From Bacteroidales bacterium UBA6229 (GTDB taxonomy: Bacteria > Bacteroidota > Bacteroidia > Bacteroidales > F082): a stretch of DNA of 28,452 bases. The DNA lies in contig DJWN01000073.1 in NCBI GenBank assembly GCA_002440975.1, positions 1 to 28,452 of the forward strand. Direction: 5' to 3'. The notes below the pieces were generated by a model. The model had not been told where the DNA came from, searched no databases, and saw nothing but the letters and a program-made list of their open reading frames with translations. Positions 8,845 through 17,239 of this stretch are shown here, piece after piece (within the stretch, counting starts at the first letter, position 1; the number at the start of each line of letters is the position of its first letter). Made by a program: the position numbers and the translations under genes.

Positions 8845-10011
8845 ATGAGTAAAACCTATCAAAAATGTAGCAGAATTGGCCGGCCTGTTCTGATGATTCT
8901 TTTGTTTTTAGTCTTGTTTATCGCTGGCTGCAAACATCAGCCTACTACAGATATCCCCCTGATTGAATTGCCTGTGTCAACCGTTGAATTGAAGGATATT
9001 CAAATCTATCAATCTTTTGTGGGGCAAACTTATGGTGCAAAAGACGTTGACATCATAGCTCGTGTTGATGGTGTGCTCGAAGGTTTGTATTTTAAGGAAG
9101 GCAGCCGGGTAAAGGCAGGGCAGTTGTTGTATAAGATTGATCAGCAGCCTTTGCTGGCCAGGGAAGCATCGTATATGAGTTTGCTTGCTCAGGCAAAAAC
9201 GATGTTGGTAAAAGCTGAAAGTGATCTGAACAGGATCAGACCATTGGCAGAAACCAATGCGGTAAGTCAGCGCGAGCTGGATGCTGCAGTGGCTCAGTAT
9301 GATGCAGCCAAATCGAATGTAGAAGCTGCAGAGGCAAACCTGCGTGCCTCCCGGTTGGAATTGGGTTATACCCTTATTAAAGCTCCGATTGATGGTCTTA
9401 TCGGAATTTCGAATGCAACCACAGGCGAGTACGTAGGCAGAGCTCCCAATGCTGTTATCTTGAATACGGTATCAAGAACAGATACCATAAAAGTGAAGTT
9501 TTACCTTAACGAGAATGAATACATTCAATTAGTCACCGGACAGGAAAATGAAGCCTACAATAAAAAGTTTATTGAAGAAGGTGTGCGTCTGTATCTGGCC
9601 AACAACTCACTTTTCCCTCACCGGGGATGGATTGAGATCATGGATCGCGGACTCGACCCCAATACAGGCTCAATCCTTTTGCAGGCTGCTTTTCCAAATC
9701 CTGATGGAATCATCCGTCCCGGACAGTTTGCCCGTATAGAATTACTGCGCGACTACATTGAACAGGGAATCACAATTCCTAAACGATCGGTTCGCGAAAT
9801 GCAGACCATGCATCAGGTTTATGTACTCGACAGCAACAATATGGTAACAAACAGAATGCTCGAAGTAAGTCATGCCTATGGACAGCAACTGATTGTGAAG
9901 AGCGGGCTTAGTGTGGGAGAAAGATATATTGCTGAAGGATTTGAGAAAGTGATGCCTGGTATGCCGATCAAGCCACAACTTACTCAGGACGAAGTTGAAA
10001 AAATAAAATAA
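8845..10011 (+). CDS. RND efflux periplasmic adaptor (membrane fusion) lipoprotein
   Basis: This 388-residue protein links the inner-membrane RND pump to the outer-membrane channel. I chose the ATG at 8845 because it gives a lipoprotein signal with lipobox IAGC and Cys29; the frame is open back to 8764, but that adds an unlikely second hydrophobic segment. The order is typical of the AcrA/MexA family. A biotinyl-lipoyl half (VDGVLEGLYFKEGSRVKAGQLLYKID) is followed by an Ala-rich alpha-helical hairpin with RPLAETNAVSQRELD and AAEANLRAS, then the second lipoyl half (LGYTLIKAPIDGLIG), a beta-barrel domain and the membrane-proximal domain ending near VMPGMPIK. The pump gene begins 6 bases after the stop, so the two are cotranscribed. 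The substrate cannot be read from the sequence. Confidence 0.95.
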   Translation: MSKTYQKCSRIGRPVLMILLFLVLFIAGCKHQPTTDIPLIELPVSTVELKDIQIYQSFVGQTYGAKDVDIIARVDGVLEGLYFKEGSRVKAGQLLYKIDQQPLLAREASYMSLLAQAKTMLVKAESDLNRIRPLAETNAVSQRELDAAVAQYDAAKSNVEAAEANLRASRLELGYTLIKAPIDGLIGISNATTGEYVGRAPNAVILNTVSRTDTIKVKFYLNENEYIQLVTGQENEAYNKKFIEEGVRLYLANNSLFPHRGWIEIMDRGLDPNTGSILLQAAFPNPDGIIRPGQFARIELLRDYIEQGITIPKRSVREMQTMHQVYVLDSNNMVTNRMLEVSHAYGQQLIVKSGLSVGERYIAEGFEKVMPGMPIKPQLTQDEVEKIK

Positions 10012-10017
10012 TCAGCC

Positions 10018-13000
10018 ATGAATAATATTTTTGTCAAGCGGCCGATTGTTGCTATTGTTATCGCTATTGTGATGACTTTAGCAGGAGTGATTTCACTTGT
10101 TCAGCTTCCTATTGAACAGTATCCTCAGCTGGCACCTCCGCTTGTTCAGGTGAGTAGTTATTATACGGGAGCCAATGCTTCAAATGTTGAACAATCTGTT
10201 GCTACTCCCTTAGAGCAAAAAATTAATGGGGTTGACAATTCCCTTTATATTCAGTCAGTAAATACCAATTCAGGAAGTATGAGCCTTCGGGTGACTTTTG
10301 ATCCCGGCTCTGATCCTGATATGTCGAGTGTGTTGGTGCAAAACAGGGTTTCAGCAGCATCGGCCCAGCTGCCGTCCGAAGTGAACAGAACAGGTGTTAC
10401 GGTCGAAAAGTCCTTCACCTTTCCTATGTTGATTGTTTCTGTGGTATCACCAGATAACACCTTTGACAGGGAGTTTATAGGCAATTATGCCCGGCTGAAT
10501 ATCAGCGACGAGCTATCACGCATTTCCGGGATAGGTAAGGTTGATGTGGTTGGGGTGAGTGATTATGCCATGCGCCTTTGGGTGAAACCCGAACGAATGG
10601 CCAGCCTGAACATTACTATTGCTGATATTACCAACGCCTTGCAGGAACAAAATGTAATCGTTCCGGGAGGTAAGTTGGGTGGCGAGCCCGCTCCGGAAGG
10701 CACTGATTTCACTTATTCAGTCACCTTAAAAGACAGGATGCAAACTGCTGAGGAGTTCGAAAATGTGGTGATCAGAATTGCAGAAAGTGGTGCCGAAATA
10801 AAAATCAAGGATGTTGCTGATGTTGCTTTAGGTTCAGAGAATTATGAAGCCTTTACCAGGGTGAACGGTTCGGATTGTGCCATCCTTTTCATCTATCAGG
10901 CACCGGGATCAAACGCTATGAATGTGTCGGCTGAGGTAAAAACAACACTCGAACGTTTGAAGGCTGATTTTCCGGATGATCTGGATTATGAGATTTCACT
11001 CGATACTACCGTTCCTATTAAAGCCGGAATGGATGAAATTATTGAAACCTTGTTGATAGCCTTGATATTAGTGGTATTGGTTGTTTTTATTTTTTTGCAG
11101 GACTGGCGTGCCACGCTTATACCTGTATTGGCCATTCCGGTTTCGTTGCTGAGTGCTTTTATACTTTTTCCTTTATTGGGTTTTTCCATAAACTCGCTTT
11201 CCTTACTCGGGTTGGTGCTTGCCATTGGAATTGTGGTTGACGATGCCATTGTTGTGGTAGAAGCTGTGATGGTAAATATCGAGAAGGGATTGAGTGCCAG
11301 AGAAGCTACACTTGTGGCGATGAAAGAGGTGACAGGGCCTGTGATAGGAACCACCTTTGTATTAATTGCTGTGTTTATTCCGGTTTCTTTTATCAGCGGC
11401 ATTACAGGCAAACTTTATCAGCAATTTGCAATTACCATAGCGGTTTCGGTTTTGTTTTCATCGGTGAATGCCCTTACCCTGAGCCCCGCCCTCAGCAGCC
11501 TGATTCTTAGGGAAAAGAAAACTGGTAAAGGATTGATGGGTAAGTTTTTTAAATCATTCGACAAGGGATTGGAAAAATCCGGTCGGAAATATTTAAGCGT
11601 TACCAATATTGTTAGCCGGAAGTTGGTTAGAAGTCTTGTATTCATTGGGATTATAAGTTTGCTGGCTGTCTTTTTGGGTTTTCGGGTGCCGGGTGGTTTT
11701 ATGCCCGACGAAGACCAGGGTTATTTTATCATGAACGTACAACTGCCGGGAGCCTCCTCGCTTTCCAGGACGCTTGAAGCCGTTAAGCAGGTTGAGGCAG
11801 TTTTGGCTCAGGAAGAGAGTATTGAATATTACACTTCTATCCCGGGTTATAATTTGCTTTCGGGGGGCATGTCAACCAGTACGGGATCACTTTTTGTGAC
11901 GATGAAAGATTGGTCAGAAAGAGATGAAAAAGTAAGCGACATCGTAAACCGTTTGAATTATATGTTATATCTGATGGTGAAGCCGGCTAATGTGATGGCT
12001 TTCGGACCGCCTCCGATCCAGGGATTGGGAAATGGCTCCGGTTTTAGTATTATGATTCAGGACAAAGGCGGAAACAGCATCGATTATTTGACTGCCAACA
12101 CCATGGAGTTTATCAGGAAAGCGAATGAACGACCTGAGATTTCTCATGCTTTTACAACTTTCAGAAATGATGTCCCTCAGCGTTTTATCTCTGTAAACCG
12201 CGAGAAAGCTATGAAAGCCGGCGTTTCACTTAGCGAGCTGCATCTTACAATTGGAGCCATGTTAGGCGGGATGTATGTGAACGATTTTAACCGTTTTGGT
12301 CGATTATATCGTATTTATCTCCAGGCCGAACCAGCTTACCGGCAAAACGCAGAACAGCTCAATAGTTTTTTTGTAAGAAACAGAAACTTCGAAATGATTC
12401 CGCTTTCGGCTTTTGTGGAGGTAGAAAACAGCATTGGACCTGAATTTACCACACGTTTTAACCTTTTCAGAGCTATCGAAGTATCGGGCACACCTGCACA
12501 GGGCTATACTTCCTCTGAAGCCAGGCAGGCACTAAAAGAGGTTGCAGCTACTTTGCCGGCAGATGTTGGATATGCCTGGAATGCCATGTCATATCAGGAG
12601 GAGGAAGCTTCGGGACAAACTGCTGTGATTTTTGCCTTTTCAATCTTATTGGTATTCCTTGTCCTGGCAGCATTGTACGAAAGTTGGTCGTTGCCGTTCA
12701 GCGTATTGTTGGGTACACCCTTTGCGCTTTTCGGAGCCTTTTTATTTTTATGGCTGTTCCGGTTTTTTAGCCTGAGTTATGAAAATAACATTTTTGCGCA
12801 GATTTCATTGGTGATGCTAATCGCCATGGCAGCAAAAAATGCCATTCTGATTGTGGAATATGCCAAGGTAAAATTTGAGGAAGGCAGCAATTTATTCGAT
12901 TCTGCTATGGAAGCGGCCAAGTTGAGGTTCCGGCCTATTTTAATGACCGTTTTTTCATTCATCCTCGGTATCCTACCTCTTTTAGTGGCAACAGGCGCAG

Positions 13001-13164
13001 GATCAGAAGCGCGTAAAGTAATGGGAATGACGTTGTTTGGCGGTATATTACTAGCTACGGTGATCGGTGTTGTGATGTATCCGATGTTATTTATTTTAGT
13101 TGGTAAAATAGCCGGGTATGAGAAAAAAAGAAATGTAAAATCAAAAGTCATCACTCATGAATAA
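10018..13164 (+). CDS. RND multidrug efflux pump, HAE1 family (AcrB/MexB-like)
   Basis: This proton-driven inner-membrane transporter has 1048 residues, almost exactly the length of AcrB (1049). The N terminus NNIFVKRPIVAIVIAIVMTLAG is the first membrane helix. The architecture is the duplicated one, with twelve membrane segments and two large periplasmic loops. The proton-relay residues are conserved at AcrB-like numbers: Asp408 and Asp409 in GIVVDDAIVVVEAV, and Lys940 in MAAKNAILIVEYA. The porter region contains GPPPIQGLG and the loop motif GFMPDEDQGYF. It is the middle gene of the operon and overlaps the outer-membrane gene by 8 bases, which suggests translational coupling. The hydrophobic/amphiphilic (HAE1) subfamily is clear from the relay motif; heavy-metal exporters differ there. 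The substrate is unknown. Confidence 0.97.
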   Translation: MNNIFVKRPIVAIVIAIVMTLAGVISLVQLPIEQYPQLAPPLVQVSSYYTGANASNVEQSVATPLEQKINGVDNSLYIQSVNTNSGSMSLRVTFDPGSDPDMSSVLVQNRVSAASAQLPSEVNRTGVTVEKSFTFPMLIVSVVSPDNTFDREFIGNYARLNISDELSRISGIGKVDVVGVSDYAMRLWVKPERMASLNITIADITNALQEQNVIVPGGKLGGEPAPEGTDFTYSVTLKDRMQTAEEFENVVIRIAESGAEIKIKDVADVALGSENYEAFTRVNGSDCAILFIYQAPGSNAMNVSAEVKTTLERLKADFPDDLDYEISLDTTVPIKAGMDEIIETLLIALILVVLVVFIFLQDWRATLIPVLAIPVSLLSAFILFPLLGFSINSLSLLGLVLAIGIVVDDAIVVVEAVMVNIEKGLSAREATLVAMKEVTGPVIGTTFVLIAVFIPVSFISGITGKLYQQFAITIAVSVLFSSVNALTLSPALSSLILREKKTGKGLMGKFFKSFDKGLEKSGRKYLSVTNIVSRKLVRSLVFIGIISLLAVFLGFRVPGGFMPDEDQGYFIMNVQLPGASSLSRTLEAVKQVEAVLAQEESIEYYTSIPGYNLLSGGMSTSTGSLFVTMKDWSERDEKVSDIVNRLNYMLYLMVKPANVMAFGPPPIQGLGNGSGFSIMIQDKGGNSIDYLTANTMEFIRKANERPEISHAFTTFRNDVPQRFISVNREKAMKAGVSLSELHLTIGAMLGGMYVNDFNRFGRLYRIYLQAEPAYRQNAEQLNSFFVRNRNFEMIPLSAFVEVENSIGPEFTTRFNLFRAIEVSGTPAQGYTSSEARQALKEVAATLPADVGYAWNAMSYQEEEASGQTAVIFAFSILLVFLVLAALYESWSLPFSVLLGTPFALFGAFLFLWLFRFFSLSYENNIFAQISLVMLIAMAAKNAILIVEYAKVKFEEGSNLFDSAMEAAKLRFRPILMTVFSFILGILPLLVATGAGSEARKVMGMTLFGGILLATVIGVVMYPMLFILVGKIAGYEKKRNVKSKVITHE

Positions 13165-14527
13165 GCGGAATATAGTTGGCCTGCTACTGCTGATGTTTTT
13201 GTTAAGTGGTTGTTTGGTTGGGCCTAAATACATTGAAACAAACCCCGACCTTCCAGAAAAGTTCAGCTTTGGAAGTGGTGTAGATAGCATCAACAATGAT
13301 GAATGGTGGGAGACGTTTACCAATCCTGTTTTGGACAGTTTGATTGCCAATGCTTTAAGAAATAATTATGAAGTATCGATGGCAATGAGCAGGCTCGAGC
13401 AGGCTTCCCTTGCTCTTGGAATGGCCAAGGCAGATTTATTGCCTGGAATTGATGTGCAAGCCTCCTATTCGCGTGGCGACTTTACCGGAAGCAGCCAGCT
13501 GCCTGCTCCGGTTAGCAATGTTTTTGCTGCAGGCCTGATGAATTGGGAGCTTGACCTCTGGGGAAAATACCGGCACGCACGAAATGCAGCTAATGCACAG
13601 TTTTTAGCTTCCGATCTGGCACTTTATGCTACCCGTTTGGCAGTGGAAAGTCAGGCCGCAGGTTTGTATTTTCAATTATTGGATTATCGGGAAAGACTCA
13701 CAATTGTAGAAAGCACCTATACGTCGCGTAAAGCCTCTGCCGAAGTTATGCAACAAAGGTTTCAGAAAGGTGTTGTGGCCGAGATAGAATACAAGCAGGC
13801 AGTGTATCAGGAAGCTGATGCAGCTGTAAGTATTTCACTATATGAACAACTTATCAAAGCTACGGAAAATGCGCTGGGATTGCTTTCGGGTAATGCACGC
13901 TATGAGATGGATTGGATTAAGGGTAAGTTAAGCGAACAAAAGCTTCCCGAAAACCTGCCCGACTATTTGCCGGCCGATTTGCTTCAGCGTCGTCCGGATA
14001 TTTTAATGGCACAGCAGCAACTTATTGCACAATATGCTGCCGCCGGAATAGCGCAAAGTCTTAGGTTCCCGGCAATAAGCCTTACGATGTCAGGTGGTGT
14101 GGCGAGTACTGAACTTAATGATCTTTTCAATGGCAATCCAGCCTGGTCTATCGGAGCAAATTTGTTTGGCCCGGTATTTCACTTTGGTCATTTGAAACGG
14201 AAAGCCGAGCTTGAAAAGAAAAAAATAGAGGAGATGCAGGCCAATTACGGGCAAATTGTGATACAGGCATTTTTTGAGGTGAAAGATGTGTTGGATGAAA
14301 TAGAAAGTCTGCGCAACCAACTGTTGCATCGCCAAATACAACTTGATGCTGCACGCATAGCCGATGAGCTTGCCCGCGAAAGATATAACGGTGGGATGAC
14401 AAGTTACCTGGAGTTGCTTGATGCAGAGCGGGTTCTGTTTGCTACAGAACTTGCCATTGTTCAGAATAAACAAAACCTGCTTCATGCATACGTAAAGCTT
14501 TTTAAAGCACTTGGAGGAGCATGGTAA
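13157..14527 (+). CDS. Outer membrane efflux lipoprotein, NodT/OprM family
   Basis: This TolC-type channel of the efflux complex has 456 residues, close to the OprM and NodT length. It has a lipoprotein signal MNKRNIVGLLLLMFLLSGC with the lipid-bearing Cys19, followed by the usual VGPKY segment. Family motifs appear in order: the WWETFTNPVLDSLI segment at about 50, LNWELDLWGKYR-like MNWELDLWGKYRHARNA at about 130, a duplicated outer-membrane efflux repeat, LPADLLQRRPDI at about 275, FFEVKDVLDEIESL at about 375 and RYNGGMTSYLELLDAER near the end. The start overlaps the pump gene. The last codons contain GGAGGAG, which serves as a ribosome binding site for the following channel gene, so the two are probably translationally coupled. 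Confidence 0.96.
   Translation: MNKRNIVGLLLLMFLLSGCLVGPKYIETNPDLPEKFSFGSGVDSINNDEWWETFTNPVLDSLIANALRNNYEVSMAMSRLEQASLALGMAKADLLPGIDVQASYSRGDFTGSSQLPAPVSNVFAAGLMNWELDLWGKYRHARNAANAQFLASDLALYATRLAVESQAAGLYFQLLDYRERLTIVESTYTSRKASAEVMQQRFQKGVVAEIEYKQAVYQEADAAVSISLYEQLIKATENALGLLSGNARYEMDWIKGKLSEQKLPENLPDYLPADLLQRRPDILMAQQQLIAQYAAAGIAQSLRFPAISLTMSGGVASTELNDLFNGNPAWSIGANLFGPVFHFGHLKRKAELEKKKIEEMQANYGQIVIQAFFEVKDVLDEIESLRNQLLHRQIQLDAARIADELARERYNGGMTSYLELLDAERVLFATELAIVQNKQNLLHAYVKLFKALGGAW
14513..14519 (+). promoter_or_regulatory. Shine-Dalgarno site inside the end of the efflux channel gene
   Basis: GGAGGAG lies in the last codons of the outer-membrane efflux gene, nine bases before a GTG at 14529. 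Strong Shine-Dalgarno sequences are unusual in Bacteroidota, and this one decides the start of the downstream channel gene. An ATG at 14521 opens only a three-codon frame that stops at 14530-14532, overlapping the GTG. Confidence 0.55.
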
Positions 14528-14528
14528 A

Positions 14529-15239
14529 GTGAGTTTCAGGCACCATAAAATTCTTGCTCATCACATCCGGACACAAATTCGGAAGCGGAGGTTTGTCCTG
14601 TTGTTGGTTGCAAGTTTGCTGGTGCTCTTTATCCCCGGCTTTCTGAATGATTCAACTTTCAGTGAGTTGTTTTTCTTTTTGTGTCTGAGTTTTCTTTTTG
14701 TTCAGAGTATGATCGTGGCAACTCAAAGTGGCACTAAAAATAAGTTTTTCAGGTATATAACTGTTGCTTTGCTTATCGTAGTTACCTGGCTCGAACCTGC
14801 CGGAATTAGTATTCATCTGCTGAAAGAGCTGAGGTTGGTGGCCATGATTCTCTTTTTTGGTTTTGTGGTTTTTTCGCTGGCAAAATACCTGGCCGGAGCT
14901 ACCTACGTTCGTGCCAATGTTTTGCTGGCTGCGGTCAATATTTATCTTTTGATGGGAATTGTGGGTGGTTATTTGGCGCAGCTGTTTTTTGTTATCGATG
15001 CCAATACATTCCATTTCCCGGCATATATCAATCAACCCGATTTTACGGATTTTGTTTATTATAGCTTTATTAGCATGGCAACAGTTGGTTTTGGTGATAT
15101 TGTACCCGGAAACAGCCAGGGACAAACATTATCCTATCTGATTGCAATCAGTGGTCAGTTGTATGTTGCCATCATCATTGCAATAATCGTAGGGAAATTT
15201 GCCAACAGGCCAATATCTGATCAGAAATATAAAAGATGA
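14529..15239 (+). CDS. Potassium-channel-like membrane protein without a voltage sensor
   Basis: This is a predicted inner-membrane ion channel of 236 residues from the GTG at 14529. I prefer that start to the TTG at 14511 because of the Shine-Dalgarno site nine bases before it. About six hydrophobic segments are visible, and the C-terminal pair encloses a pore helix and the selectivity filter TVGFGD at 185-190, in the context FISMATVGFGDIVPGNS. This is the potassium-channel signature with Phe in place of the common Tyr, a variant also found in real potassium channels. No arginine-rich S4 helix and no C-terminal RCK domain is present. The stop of the outer-membrane efflux gene lies one base before the start, so expression is probably coupled to the efflux operon. 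Ion selectivity is inferred from the filter only. Confidence 0.85.
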   Translation: MSFRHHKILAHHIRTQIRKRRFVLLLVASLLVLFIPGFLNDSTFSELFFFLCLSFLFVQSMIVATQSGTKNKFFRYITVALLIVVTWLEPAGISIHLLKELRLVAMILFFGFVVFSLAKYLAGATYVRANVLLAAVNIYLLMGIVGGYLAQLFFVIDANTFHFPAYINQPDFTDFVYYSFISMATVGFGDIVPGNSQGQTLSYLIAISGQLYVAIIIAIIVGKFANRPISDQKYKR

Positions 15240-15277
15240 GCTTGTATTATATTGATTAACAAATAATTAATTTAGTT

Positions 15278-15886
15278 ATGTCAGTTTCAAAACTTGTAAT
15301 TGCACTGTTGTCGATTGTTAGTATCATCTTGCTCACAATCTCATTTTTTCTGCCTGAGGAATCTGAGCTGAACAAATTGCTTAATTACTATGATTATGCC
15401 TTATGCGCCTTTTTTCTCTATGACTTTTTTGCTGAACTCAATCGATCAGAGAATCGCTGGAAATATTTCAGAACCTATGGCTGGATCGACTTGCTTTCAT
15501 CGGTTCCTGTAATTCAAGAGCTAAGGTTTGCCCGTTTGTTGCGTATTTTCCGTGTTCTCCGAATCTTTCGAACCTATTCAATACTGGTCAATTTTCTACG
15601 ATCCAAGAAGAAAGAGTCATTTTATGGTTTCTCGGTGATGTTGGTGGTGCTCATTATCATCTTATCATCGTTCATGGTTTTGCTGGTCGAAAGGCAAACT
15701 GGTAATATCAAAACTGCTGAAGATACCCTTTGGTGGAGTTTAATCACTGTAACAACTGTGGGTTATGGTGATTTATATCCAACTACAGGTTTGGGGCGTT
15801 TATTTGCAAGCTTTCTGATTGTAACCGGAATTTACGGTTTTGGTGCTGTGATTTCTTATTTGGGAGATCGTTTAAAAAAATGGTAG
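15278..15886 (+). CDS. Voltage-gated potassium channel family protein
   Basis: This 202-residue six-segment channel subunit presumably acts as a tetramer in the inner membrane. Segments S1-S3 precede an S4 helix in which arginines recur every third residue: R83, R86, R89, R92, R95 and R98 in the stretch RFARLLRIFRVLRIFR. This is the hallmark of a voltage sensor. S5, a pore helix and the selectivity filter TVGYGD at 160-165 follow, then S6 (FASFLIVTGIYGFGAVISYL). The protein ends soon after S6, so there is no cytoplasmic ligand-binding domain. It is 38 bases downstream of the first channel gene on the same strand, so the two could be cotranscribed. The pore sequence is quite different from that neighbour, so this is not a recent duplication. 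Confidence 0.93.
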   Translation: MSVSKLVIALLSIVSIILLTISFFLPEESELNKLLNYYDYALCAFFLYDFFAELNRSENRWKYFRTYGWIDLLSSVPVIQELRFARLLRIFRVLRIFRTYSILVNFLRSKKKESFYGFSVMLVVLIIILSSFMVLLVERQTGNIKTAEDTLWWSLITVTTVGYGDLYPTTGLGRLFASFLIVTGIYGFGAVISYLGDRLKKW

Positions 15887-15938
15887 TGTCTTTGTTTGTG
15901 TAAGTTTTGTTATTTTTAAACCTTCAACTTACTAGTCC

Positions 15939-16292
15939 ATGAAAAAGAAGTGTTTGTATTGCGGAGAGGTGCTTATCGGCAGGGCCGACAAGAAGTTTTG
16001 CAACGATTCGTGCCGAAATAACTACCATCATCATCAGAATAGCGATCAGATTAATTTGATCAGAAACATCAATAATATCCTGAAACGAAACAGGGCTATT
16101 CTAAAAGGATTCAATCCCAATGGGAAAACTACTGTGCGTAAAGCATTGCTAGATTCGCTGGGGTTTAATTATAAATATTTTACCAGTACATACACCACCA
16201 AAGAAGGCAGGATTTATTACTTTGTTTATGATCAGGGATATTTGCCACTCGAAAATGATCTTTATATGCTGGTCGAAAACCGTGATATTTGA
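15939..16292 (+). CDS. Small zinc-ribbon protein of unknown function
   Basis: This 117-residue cytoplasmic protein starts with a compact metal-binding motif: Cys5 and Cys8, then Cys21 and Cys25 (CLYCG, FCNDSC), followed by a histidine cluster at 30-32. The remainder (about 40-117) is basic then mixed alpha/beta, with TTRKALLD-like and YFVYDQGYLPL stretches I do not recognise. Similar short proteins with an N-terminal Cys-x2-Cys/Cys-x3-Cys ribbon are widespread and uncharacterised in Bacteroidota. It follows the voltage-gated channel by 52 bases; a TATTTTTA near-match to the -7 box at 15911-15918 could give it its own promoter. It converges on the next gene with only two bases between the stops. 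Nucleic acid binding is a guess. Confidence 0.85.
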   Translation: MKKKCLYCGEVLIGRADKKFCNDSCRNNYHHHQNSDQINLIRNINNILKRNRAILKGFNPNGKTTVRKALLDSLGFNYKYFTSTYTTKEGRIYYFVYDQGYLPLENDLYMLVENRDI

Positions 16293-16294
16293 GT

Positions 16295-17071
16295 TTAATA
16301 CCGGATTTCAATTTTCAGTCCATCCCACGCCAGTTGCATACCCGAAGGAAGTTCTGCATTTACATCGGCTGCTTTGCCCATCAAATGGCTGATGTGTGTG
16401 AACCAGCATTGTTTCACACCAATTTTTTGTGCCATCGCAACGGCCTCACTTAACGAAAAATGCGAAATGTGTTTTTCCTTGCGAACCGCATCAATTACCA
16501 GCAATTCAATGCCTTGCAGAGTTTCTAATCCCGGCTCGGGAATATAGTTGGCATCCGTGATGTAGGCAAAATTCCCAATTCTGAACGCATAAACCGGCAT
16601 ATAACGATGCATTACCCGGATTGGAGTGATGTATAAATCATTGAACTTCAAAAGATTTTCATCCAGATCAATCAAATCAAATGACGGAACACCCGGGTAT
16701 TTATTGTCAGCAAAGGCGTATGAAAACTCCGTTTTTATCACTTTCTGATCTGCAGGCGAAGCATAGATTGGCATGGCTTTTTTTTGTAGGAAATTGAAAG
16801 AACGCACATCATCCATACCGGCAATATGATCTTTGTGGCAATGGGTGATCAATACGGCATCAAGTTTTTTTACTTCTTCGCGCAACATTTGCTGTCTGAA
16901 ATCCGGTCCGGTATCTACAACGATGGTGGTTTCGGCCGATTCAATCAGGATGGACGAACGCAGGCGTTTGTCATAGTTATCAATAGATTTACAGGTATCG
17001 CACCCGCATCCAATCACCGGAACTCCCTGTGAAGTACCACTTCCGAGAATCGTTACTGTTGCAGTTTTCAT
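16295..17071 (-). CDS. PhnP-like metallo-beta-lactamase-fold phosphodiesterase
   Basis: This 258-residue cytoplasmic metallohydrolase has the metal motif HCHKDH (His77, His79, Asp81, His82) and further family ligands: Asp in VVDTGPDF, His in VMHRYMP, Asp in YITDANY and His in FTHISHLMG. An additional Cys set near the N terminus (Cys22, Cys24, Cys27 in GCGCDTC) matches the structural zinc site of E. coli PhnP, which uses three cysteines and a C-terminal histidine. PhnP hydrolyses phosphoribosyl cyclic phosphate in the C-P lyase pathway, but no other phn gene is in this window. The physiological substrate is therefore open and may be another cyclic phosphate. It appears monocistronic. A CAAATTAA element at 17077-17084 (TTAATTTG on the minus strand) may be its -7 box. 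Confidence 0.88.
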   Translation of the reverse strand: MKTATVTILGSGTSQGVPVIGCGCDTCKSIDNYDKRLRSSILIESAETTIVVDTGPDFRQQMLREEVKKLDAVLITHCHKDHIAGMDDVRSFNFLQKKAMPIYASPADQKVIKTEFSYAFADNKYPGVPSFDLIDLDENLLKFNDLYITPIRVMHRYMPVYAFRIGNFAYITDANYIPEPGLETLQGIELLVIDAVRKEKHISHFSLSEAVAMAQKIGVKQCWFTHISHLMGKAADVNAELPSGMQLAWDGLKIEIRY

Positions 17072-17208
17072 CTCTGCAAATTAACGGATTTCTTTGGGTT
17101 TTTCAGCTAAACAAGCCTAAAATTCATATTAAATCAACACTGCTGAATGTATTGTAAAAAACGCCGGTTTTTATCTGGAATTCAGTCCGGGCAATTAAGG
17201 AAAAAGCG

Positions 17209-17216
17209 TACTTTTA
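17209..17216 (+). promoter_or_regulatory. Possible -7 box for the DUF6913-dapA unit
   Basis: TACTTTTA differs from TAnnTTTG only at the last base and lies 23 bases upstream of the GTG at 17240. No TTG is seen at the expected -33 distance. The rest of the 168-base spacer is AT-rich and holds no recognisable gene. Confidence 0.35.
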
Positions 17217-17239
17217 CAGCCTAAAATTTTTGTTGCCAG

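Noticed and set aside
14521..14532. Three-codon frame ATG GTA AAG TGA between the SD site and the GTG
   Set aside because: It is too short to claim as a leader peptide; it is more likely chance, although it overlaps the GTG start.
14652..15125. 157-residue minus-strand open frame
   Set aside because: It lies opposite the first potassium channel, whose filter and membrane segments prove the plus-strand frame.
17154..17170. Short inverted repeat AAAAAC/GTTTTT with a GCCG loop
   Set aside because: It is made of A/T runs with only one strong pair, and no gene ends nearby that would need it.
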